A stretch of DNA of 38,202 nt from Bradyrhizobium sp. (GTDB lineage Bacteria > Pseudomonadota > Alphaproteobacteria > Rhizobiales > Xanthobacteraceae), in contig NZ_JACRAW010000147.1 in NCBI RefSeq assembly GCF_016213215.1, positions 1-38,202 of the forward strand, given 5' to 3'. A program made the position numbers and the translations under genes. The notes below the pieces were generated by a model. It ran no database searches and was not told the DNA's origin. It saw nothing but the letters and a program-made list of their open reading frames with translations. Below, piece after piece: positions 32,388-38,202 of this stretch (position 1 is its first letter; every line of letters begins with the position of its first letter).

Positions 32388-33771
32388 CGGTGCGCGCCAG
32401 CTTTCCGGCCGGGGTGACGTCGAGCGTCGGCACGAAGCGGATCACCGCCGGCACCTTGTGCGAGGCCAGCTGCGCGCGGCACTGCGTCATGATCTGGTCG
32501 CGGATCTCCTTTTCCCGCGCGGCATCGGTGCCGTCGGCGAGAATGACGTCGGCGACGACGATGCCGCCGGTGATCGGGCTGCGGCGCGACTTCGCCCGCG
32601 ACATCCTCACGTCCGCATGGCGGTTGATCACCGCCTCGATCTCCTCGGGATGAACCTTCAGTCCCCCGATATTGATGATGCCGCCGCGCCGGCCCACGAA
32701 GTGATAGCGGTCGCCGCGCAGCTCGACCATGTCGCCGGTATCGACAAAGCCGTCGGCATCGGTGAGCGGCGCCGCGTTGCGGCCGATATAGGCATGCGCG
32801 GTGCGCCTGGAACGAATGCGCAGCGAACCGTCGACGATCTTCATTTCGACGCCGTTGCGGTTTTGTCCGATCATTCCGGCCGGGAAACCTTCCAGCCCGT
32901 CATTGACGGCAAAGCCGACGCCGGCTTCGGTCGAGGCGTAGGCGTGTCCGACCGAGGCGTCGGGAAAAGCGGCCTTGAGACCATCGAGCACAGCCTGGTC
33001 GGCGATCTCGCCGGACAGGCGGACATAGCGCGGGTCAAACTGCGCCGCCGCGCCGCTCATCAGCAGCTTGCGCCAGTGCGACGGCGTGCCGGAAATGTGA
33101 GTGACGCCGCGCGCATTGAGGCGCGCCACGTGATCGGCAAGCGCTTCGCCCGGCTCGGACAACACCAAGGAGCCGCCGCCGATGACGGCGCGGAGGAAGA
33201 TCTGCAGGCCGCCATAGCGGCGGATGTCGTAGAAGGTTGCCCACACCGGCGCCGGACCGCGAGAAGGCCCCTCGGCAACGATGGCGCCCGAAAGTCCCTC
33301 CAGCGTATGGCCGACGATCTTCGGCACGCCCGAGGTGCCCGAGGTGAGCATCAGCCATTCGGTGGCGCGCTCGCTCGGTGCGACTTCGGCCGGCACCAGC
33401 GGCAATTGCGCAGCGATGACCAGCGCGATGCCGCAATCCGTCCACGCTTCCGGCGTGTCGGTGACGACGGCGTCGATCCCGGCATCCTCGATCAGCGCTT
33501 TCAGATGCGCCGGATTGAGATCGGGCGGACACAGCAGCATTCGCCGCGCCACGCCATCGATCTCGATCATCGCGATGCCGGACCTGAGCTGGTCGGAAAT
33601 CGCCAGCAGCACGTTGCGCCCCGAAAGCTCGCGCGCTCGGCCGCCAAGGCAGCTCAGCGACAGAATGTCGGTCAGCGAAACGACGTGCCGCGGGTCCGAA
33701 AGCGTGCGGCCCTTCTTTTCCGGGCCGAGATAGTCGCGAAGCGCGAAGATCTCACGCGGGGACATTTTCAT
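32380..33771 (-). CDS. Stand-alone adenylate-forming (ANL) acyl ligase
   Basis: The 463-residue enzyme activates a carboxylic acid as acyl-AMP and probably loads the adjacent ACP. The phosphate loop LTSGTSGVPK is at 142-151, AYASTEAG near residue 295, DTGDM near 373, and the hinge-domain GGLKVHPEEIEAVI follows. The invariant Lys is in PAGKLARTDA near the C-terminus (K457). The N-terminal domain is shorter than in typical acyl-CoA ligases (about 500-600 residues), which is seen in ligases that serve carrier proteins. I chose ATG 33771, which overlaps the ACP stop by about 20 bases; ATG 33765 is an alternative. Its substrate cannot be predicted. Confidence 0.85.
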   Translation of the reverse strand: MKMSPREIFALRDYLGPEKKGRTLSDPRHVVSLTDILSLSCLGGRARELSGRNVLLAISDQLRSGIAMIEIDGVARRMLLCPPDLNPAHLKALIEDAGIDAVVTDTPEAWTDCGIALVIAAQLPLVPAEVAPSERATEWLMLTSGTSGVPKIVGHTLEGLSGAIVAEGPSRGPAPVWATFYDIRRYGGLQIFLRAVIGGGSLVLSEPGEALADHVARLNARGVTHISGTPSHWRKLLMSGAAAQFDPRYVRLSGEIADQAVLDGLKAAFPDASVGHAYASTEAGVGFAVNDGLEGFPAGMIGQNRNGVEMKIVDGSLRIRSRRTAHAYIGRNAAPLTDADGFVDTGDMVELRGDRYHFVGRRGGIINIGGLKVHPEEIEAVINRHADVRMSRAKSRRSPITGGIVVADVILADGTDAAREKEIRDQIMTQCRAQLASHKVPAVIRFVPTLDVTPAGKLARTDA

Positions 33772-33997
33772 AGGCCCGCACGAAATCCCCAACGGTGTGG
33801 GGGAAGGCCGCGTCTTCCGAGATGGTAAACGGATCGCTGCCGAGATCGTCTTCCAGGCGCGCCACCAGAATGGCGAAGGCCAGCGAATCGAAGCCCGTTT
33901 CGTGGAGGGAAAGGTCGTCGGTCAACGGCGGCAGCGTGACCTGCTGCTCCTTGGCGATCTGCTGTATCGCTGTCAGAATCTTTGCTCGTACCGACAT
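33752..33997 (-). CDS. Acyl carrier protein
   Basis: The 81-residue protein has four ACP-like helices and the phosphopantetheine site GFDSLAFAI with S38. It opens MSVRAKILTAIQQIAKEQQVTLPPLTDDLSLHETGFDSLA. It is not the house-keeping AcpP: the sequence around the site (HETGFDSLAF) is that of specialised carriers of the PP-binding family. The C-terminus (DPFTISEDAAFPHTVGDFVRAYENVPA) is a complete helix IV. The adenylating enzyme starts inside its last codons, so the two are made in step. ATG 33997 is preceded by GGAAGAGG. Confidence 0.9.
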   Translation of the reverse strand: MSVRAKILTAIQQIAKEQQVTLPPLTDDLSLHETGFDSLAFAILVARLEDDLGSDPFTISEDAAFPHTVGDFVRAYENVPA

Positions 33998-34168
33998 GAG
34001 TGGTGCGCCTCTTCCTGGTTTGAATTCTTCGCTGCGAACGTAGGCGTACAAAGGTGAATATCCGTCGCCATTAGCTCGACGTTTACGCAGCTTGGTAAAC
34101 AGCTTCTTGGTCGGCTTGGATAAAGTCGGCCCTATCTCCGTATTTTCACACCGCACAGATCGGCCTGG

Positions 34169-35983
34169 TTAAAGCCGGACCGCACCGGAAAGCAGACGAG
34201 CATGAAGTTCTGCGTCGAGCGGCACGTAGGCGCCCGATTTCGGGTCCTTGAGGAAGAGCGGCTCGCTGACCGTGCCCGGATCGAAGCCCTCGCGCGCCAG
34301 CTCCGACTTCTTCTGCTTGAAGGTCTCGGTGGAATCCAGACTTGCGCTGACGCGCACGAACAGGGGATGGGCGTAAGGCGGCAGCCGCTCGGCCAGGTGC
34401 TCGGCAAACGCGGCAAGATCAAATTCGTCATCGACCACGATCGCGCTCATGCCGGCGCGACCGTCGGTGCCCGGCACGATGACGCCATAGGTGGTGGCAT
34501 CGACCACGCCCGGGCAATCGCGCACGGCGTCGTTGACCTCGGAGGTCGCGACGTTCTCGCCCTTCCAGCGGAAGGTGTCGCCGACGCGATCGACGAAATG
34601 GAAATAGCCCTTCTCGTCCACGGTCATCAGGTCGCCGGTGCGGAACCAGGCATCGCCCTTGGCGAAGACGTCGCGCAGGATCTTCTTCTCGGTCTCGCCG
34701 GCGTCGGTGTAGCCCTCGAACCGACCGCCGCCATCGTCCGCCACGCCGATGCGTCCCACCGCCTCGCCGATTTCCCCGCGGGCGCAGGCGATGCAAAGGC
34801 CGTCGGCATTGCGTAGCGGCGCGCCGGTGTCGGCATCGACCTTGACGATATTGGCCGGAAAGCGATGGGCGAGCAGCGGCGGAACGCGGCCGATCGCCCC
34901 CACCTTGCCCTCGACGTTGTAGAGCGAGAAGTTGCCTTCGGTCGCGGCGTAGAATTCGAGGATGCGCGGAATGGCGAAGCGCGCCGCGAAATCCTCCCAG
35001 ATGTCGCCGCGCAGGCCGTTGCCGCAGGCGAGCCGCAGCTGATGCCGGTACTCGTATTCCGACGGCGGCGCCTTGAGCAGATAGCGGCACAACTCGCCGA
35101 TATACTGGAAAAGCGTGCAGTCGTAGCGCACGATGTCGTGCCAGAACTCGCGCGCCGAGAATTTTTCCACCACCACCGCCGAGCCGCCGACCGCGAGCAT
35201 GCTGCACGGGGCGACGATGCCGCCGACGGAATGGCACAGCGGCAGGCAGTCATAGAGTCGGTCCTGCGGCGTGGCGTCGGTGAGGCCGGCAAACCAGAAG
35301 CCCCAGTTGAGGATGCGGCGATGGCTGATGCTGGCCGCCTTGGGCAGGCCCGTGGTGCCCGAGGTGTAGATCAACAGCGCACGGTCATTGATGGTGACCT
35401 CGCCGCGCTCGTCCGGCGACAGCGGCGAGTCGTCGAGCCGCTCCAGCGCCGCTTCGATGCCGCGTTCCTCGCGCGAGCCGCCATGGGTCCACACCAGGCA
35501 TTGCGACTTCATCAGCGGCGCGGCGGCGGCGAGCACGTCCGCCAGCTCCTGCGCGACGATGACGTGACAGGGACTTGCGGCGTCGATGCAATGGGCCAGC
35601 GACCGGCCGACCAGTTTGGGATTGATCAGCGCGACCACGGCGCCGATGCGGCTGATGCCGAGCCAGCAGGCAACGTAATCCGCGCGGTTCGCCATCAGCA
35701 GCGCGACGGTATCGCCCTTTCTCACGCCGGATGACAGTGCCCAGCGGCTGTAGCGGTTGATGCGCCGCGCCAGCGCGCCGTAATCGTAGGTTTCCGCGTC
35801 CGAGATCAGCGCCGTGCGGCCGCTTTGCTGCCCGGCCCAATCCTCGACCACGTCGGCGAACAGCCGGCCCGGCTGCGCCTCGATCCGGGACGTCAGCTCG
35901 ATCGCCTTCAGCCAGGCTTTGGCCGCCGACGGCTTCCGCGCCGGCGCCTGCTGCGATGTCTTGTCGATGATGCCCGTGCTCAT
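34169..35983 (-). CDS. Long-chain acyl-CoA synthetase, FATP/FadD6-like
   Basis: The 604-residue ANL enzyme has the AMP loop YTSGTTGLPK (206-215), FYAATEGNFSLYNVEGKVGAIGR (the FATP/very-long-chain signature), WFRTGDLMTVDEKGYFHFVDRVGDTFRWKGENVATSEV and a C-terminal FKQKKSELAREGFDP with the catalytic Lys. The FATP type acts on long or very-long fatty acids or on bile-acid-like acids. It has no membrane helix and is likely peripheral. It lies 171 bases upstream of the ACP gene on the same strand; the gap is long enough for a separate promoter. Together they form an acyl-activating cassette. Confidence 0.85.
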   Translation of the reverse strand: MSTGIIDKTSQQAPARKPSAAKAWLKAIELTSRIEAQPGRLFADVVEDWAGQQSGRTALISDAETYDYGALARRINRYSRWALSSGVRKGDTVALLMANRADYVACWLGISRIGAVVALINPKLVGRSLAHCIDAASPCHVIVAQELADVLAAAAPLMKSQCLVWTHGGSREERGIEAALERLDDSPLSPDERGEVTINDRALLIYTSGTTGLPKAASISHRRILNWGFWFAGLTDATPQDRLYDCLPLCHSVGGIVAPCSMLAVGGSAVVVEKFSAREFWHDIVRYDCTLFQYIGELCRYLLKAPPSEYEYRHQLRLACGNGLRGDIWEDFAARFAIPRILEFYAATEGNFSLYNVEGKVGAIGRVPPLLAHRFPANIVKVDADTGAPLRNADGLCIACARGEIGEAVGRIGVADDGGGRFEGYTDAGETEKKILRDVFAKGDAWFRTGDLMTVDEKGYFHFVDRVGDTFRWKGENVATSEVNDAVRDCPGVVDATTYGVIVPGTDGRAGMSAIVVDDEFDLAAFAEHLAERLPPYAHPLFVRVSASLDSTETFKQKKSELAREGFDPGTVSEPLFLKDPKSGAYVPLDAELHARLLSGAVRL

Positions 35984-36251
35984 CCGCTCTCGACCCTTGC
36001 CTTGCCTCTCTATACGGCGATTGCCCTGCCCAGGCGTTAACCGACACGGTTAAACGCGGTTACTCGCGAGTTAAGGTTGGTGCTGCGGGGCCTTTGCCAC
36101 GCGGACCGGAACGTCGTGCGCAGCCGCGCAATCCTTGCGATACCGGTCCCGATGGAAAGCGTGATGAGATTGGCGCGCCCTGTCCGCTGCTCGGGGAGAG
36201 GCCGCGCCGAAGGCGCGGGTGATAGATCATCACCAGCGTCGCTCCCGCCCC

Positions 36252-36336
36252 GTCGTTGCGAGCGAAGCGAAGCAATCCAGACTGTCTCCGCGGCAGCAGT
36301 CCGGATTGCTTCGTCGCTAACGCTCCTCGCAATGAC
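36252..36336. repeat. Complete AAGCAATCC/GGATTGCTT palindromic repeat
   Basis: Outer arms GTCGTTGCGAG (36252-36262) and CTCGCAATGAC (36326-36336) pair with one mismatch; inner arms AAGCAATCC (36270-36278) and GGATTGCTT (36303-36311) pair perfectly. A shorter copy is at 5421-5480. The 35984-36536 gap holds this, the element at 36466-36490, and no gene that I can support. Confidence 0.75.
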
Positions 36337-36465
36337 AATGTGCAACATCCAATCAAAACTATCGCGAACGATCTATTCTTCGGCAGGTTATATGCGCGCC
36401 CGAATCGCGCTCAAAGCGTATTGCGCTCTTCGAGAGACCACACAACGCGCGCGCCTTTTCTGGTC

Positions 36466-36490
36466 GGCGGATTGCCCGGCGCAATCCGCC
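36466..36490. repeat. GGCGGATTG-N7-CAATCCGCC hairpin repeat
   Basis: A perfect 9-bp inverted repeat (36466-36474 with 36482-36490) lies 46 bases before the SGNH gene. The GGCGGATTGC...GCAATCCGCC core is a common short repeat in Bradyrhizobium, from memory. It may fold in the 5' leader of the hydrolase mRNA. Confidence 0.6.
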
Positions 36491-36536
36491 CTACCGTGGT
36501 ATTGCTATCTCGGAGCGAAGCACCTCGGCAGCAACC

Positions 36537-37271
36537 ATGAGCATCCCCATGGAAGTCGACCCCTCCCAAATCCCCGTTGAGGCGATCCCGTTCGAGCATG
36601 GGCTGGCCAACTTTGCGCAACGCCTGAAGGCCAAGGCGCAGGCCAAAATCGTCGCGATCGGCTCGTCGACGACGTCGGGCCACCGCGACGTCAAACCCTA
36701 TCCGGAGCGGCTGAAGAAGCTGCTGCACGACCAGTATCGGGACGTGACGATCGAGGTGGTCAACAAAGGGATCAACGGCCAGGAGGCGCCGGCCGAGCTC
36801 GAACGGTTCGATCGCGACGTTTTCGCCGAGAAACCCGATCTCGTGATCTGGCAGGTCGGCACCAACACGGTGTGGCAACCGCCCGACCACATCCCGCCGC
36901 CACCGACACTGGAGGCGACCCTCGACGCCATTCGCGAAGGGCTGGCGCGGCTCGTCGCCTACCCGCGGGCCGATGTCATCATGATGGACCTGCAATATGT
37001 GCCGGCCGTGCTGACGCCCGCCAAGATCGGAAAGGCCACCATCATGGTGAGAGAGATCGGCAAGGCCGCGCAAGTGGCCGGCGTCAACGTCTTCCGCCGC
37101 TTCGCGTTCATGAAGGCCTTGCACGAGGTCGAGAAGATCTCGTTCGACCGCATGGTCAACCCGGAGGATGACGACCGGCTGCACGACAGCGACTGGGTCA
37201 CGGGGCGGATTTCGTGGGCGCTCAAGCAGGCGATCGTCGGCGGGATCAAGAAGGCGCAATTGGGCGTGTGA
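36537..37271 (+). CDS. SGNH/GDSL-family hydrolase
   Basis: The 244-residue protein has the SGNH blocks. Block I is IVAIGSSTTSG with the nucleophile Ser at ~43-44. Block II is INGQEA (Gly81), and block III is WQVGTNT with N110. Block V is DDRLHDSDWVTG with D213 and H216. Members deacylate esters, acetyl sugars or lipids. There is no obvious signal peptide, so it may be cytosolic unless exported in another way; a later ATG at 36549 does not change this. It stands alone on the plus strand. The substrate is unknown. Similar rhizobial proteins are often annotated as SGNH/GDSL hydrolase. Confidence 0.85.
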   Translation: MSIPMEVDPSQIPVEAIPFEHGLANFAQRLKAKAQAKIVAIGSSTTSGHRDVKPYPERLKKLLHDQYRDVTIEVVNKGINGQEAPAELERFDRDVFAEKPDLVIWQVGTNTVWQPPDHIPPPPTLEATLDAIREGLARLVAYPRADVIMMDLQYVPAVLTPAKIGKATIMVREIGKAAQVAGVNVFRRFAFMKALHEVEKISFDRMVNPEDDDRLHDSDWVTGRISWALKQAIVGGIKKAQLGV

Positions 37272-37299
37272 TGGTACGTTGAGCGACGGGCCCAATCAC

Positions 37300-37462
37300 C
37301 TCGTCCCGCGTGCGGGGAGAGGTCGGATCGCATCGCAGATGCGATCCGGGTGAGGGGGAGTCTGCGCGAGTCCATCTCTCACCGAATTCGTGGAGAGCCC
37401 CCTCACCCCGACCCTCTGAGAGCGAGCTTCGCTCGTCTCTACCGCAAGCGGGGCGAGGGAGA
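37300..37462. repeat. Composite palindromic repeat region
   Basis: The 37272-37587 gap is built of nested inverted repeats: GGATCGCATC/GATGCGATCC (37325-37334/37338-37347), GGTGAGGGGG/CCCCCTCACC around 37350 and 37400, and CCCGCGTGCGGGGAGAG versus CTCTACCGCAAGCGGGG at the edges. These CCCGC/GCGGGGAGAGG modules recur at 4370 and 38060. No gene is supported here. Confidence 0.65.
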
Positions 37463-37587
37463 AGAGCTGCGATCTCCCGCAACGAACGCGCAGATTTAAC
37501 TTGCCCTCGCGCTAGCGCCCTCCCCATCCACATCCGCAATCCCTAGCGACTTGCTCACACGCGCCCCCGCGCGCATCTTCCCGCGCC

Positions 37588-38001
37588 ATGGGCACGAAAT
37601 CCCGCGAGCGACTCTACGGCACCGCTGTGCGGATGGCGGCGCAGCGCGCCACCGAGGCACGCAAGGAGGCCGACCGCCTCGCGTGCGAAGCCTGGAACAA
37701 GCGGATGCTGGCGTTCCACGGCCCGGCGCAGCCGTCGCCGACGCTCGGGGACGCGCTGAATGCGGGATATTGCTATCTCGAAGTGCGGTGCCTGGGCTGC
37801 GACACGCACCAGACCGTGGCGCTCGACATCGTCAGGCGCAGCAAGACGACGCCGATCCACGAGCTGGAGCGCTACATGCGCTGCCGGCCCTGCTCGGAGC
37901 TGTCGGGCTTTCCCTACAAGCGCAGCCACCTGGTGGCGCTGCGCACCAGCAGGATCTCGGCCTCCGATCCGCGGGCGGACTGGTGGCCGGGGGATCGCTG
38001 A
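37588..38001 (+). CDS. Conserved hypothetical protein with two CxxC pairs
   Basis: The 137-residue protein has a basic helical N-terminus (MGTKSRERLYGTAVRMAAQRATEARKEADRLACEAW) and then a compact domain with CLGCDTHQTVALDIVRR and YMRCRPCSELSG. The CxGC and CRPC pairs, about 35 residues apart, could bind one zinc ion. A basic C-terminus follows (PYKRSHLVALRTSRIS). I recall multiple similar unnamed copies in Bradyrhizobium genomes. The function is unknown; a nucleic-acid-binding role is only a guess. There is no clear ribosome site before ATG 37588. Confidence 0.65.
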   Translation: MGTKSRERLYGTAVRMAAQRATEARKEADRLACEAWNKRMLAFHGPAQPSPTLGDALNAGYCYLEVRCLGCDTHQTVALDIVRRSKTTPIHELERYMRCRPCSELSGFPYKRSHLVALRTSRISASDPRADWWPGDR

Positions 38002-38121
38002 GTCCAGATGGCCGCTGACGTCGGCTGACTTCGGTTAAAGCAGCTTGCCGGCGTACTCCCGCCCCGCTTGCGGCAGGGCTATCGCATTTGAAAACGAACT
38101 TGGTGGCAGTTTCTTCGCGGC

Positions 38122-38162
38122 CATCCTTCGAGACGCCCGCTTTCAGCGGGCTCCTCAGGATG
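38122..38162. repeat. Palindromic repeat, CATCCT...AGGATG type
   Basis: CATCCT (38122-38127) pairs with AGGATG (38157-38162), and GCCCGC (38135-38140) pairs with GCGGGC (38146-38151). This CATCCTTCGAGACGCCCGC form is common between genes in Bradyrhizobium. A degenerate CCCCGCTTGCGGC module precedes it near 38060. Confidence 0.65.
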
Positions 38163-38202
38163 AGGTCTTGTTTCGCGGCGAAATATTGGACCCTCATGGT
38201 GA

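Noticed and set aside
36037..36074. Clustered TTAA motifs upstream of the acyl-CoA synthetase as CtrA sites
   Set aside because: Pairs are spaced 9 and 17 bases apart rather than 7; noted only as an AT-rich patch that may hold the promoter.
37300..37462. CRISPR-like array
   Set aside because: The repeats are inverted and of unequal length, with no regular spacers.
37246..37539. Minus-strand open frame in the repeat region
   Set aside because: It is built from palindromic repeat sequence and has no protein-like features.

Overview
The window reads as a chromosomal segment of a Bradyrhizobium-like alphaproteobacterium (Nitrobacteraceae). The support is high GC with strong third-position bias, a squalene-hopene cyclase resembling the B. 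japonicum enzyme, a homospermidine synthase, a Zur-type AT-rich palindrome, and several families of palindromic intergenic repeats typical of this group. I see no tRNA, rRNA, CRISPR array, IS element or prophage. All family assignments were made by reading translations; no database search was run.

Layout. (1) 1-1255: the end of a WaaP/Kdo-kinase-like gene, then a reading frame whose first ~37 residues look like an LPS glycosyltransferase and whose remainder is the C-terminal two thirds of glutamate synthase small subunit (GltD); this is a chimera or a misjoin. (2) 1423-8757: a beta-barrel outer-membrane protein divergent from kdsD (Kdo synthesis), a carboxymuconolactone-decarboxylase-like protein divergent from an HxlR regulator with a clear operator, an SPFH/NfeD membrane pair, ferrochelatase, and a MAPEG protein. 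(3) 8863-15759: squalene-hopene cyclase, a thioesterase, and a minus-strand run of M3 oligopeptidase, DUF1007 protein and NicO/RcnA-like metal transporter. (4) 15760-20401: a polyamine locus, with a long structured leader, ornithine decarboxylase, GNAT, a micro-membrane protein, RidA and homospermidine synthase, giving ornithine to putrescine to homospermidine.

(5) 20540-26956, all minus strand: a zinc-homeostasis block. A split permease pair comes first, then a Zur-box-like palindrome, a small His-rich membrane protein, an ABC ATPase, permease and solute-binding protein, a COG0523 (CobW-like) GTPase with a His/Asp-rich loop, a WD40 protein and a small Pro-rich membrane protein. Many of the starts and stops overlap by 1-4 bases. 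(6) 27254-31646: Fe/Mn superoxide dismutase, a GNAT, a MATE exporter, a DUF3095 protein and a ribbon-helix-helix protein. (7) 31662-35983: a compact acyl-activating cassette on the minus strand: FATP-type acyl-CoA ligase, acyl carrier protein, stand-alone adenylating enzyme and a FabG-like reductase. (8) 36537-38202: an SGNH hydrolase, a CxxC protein and repeat-rich intergenic DNA.

The best candidates for something undescribed are the acyl cassette, the structured leader of the ornithine decarboxylase gene with an open reading frame running through it, and the His-rich micro-protein at the head of the Zur-controlled transporter operon.
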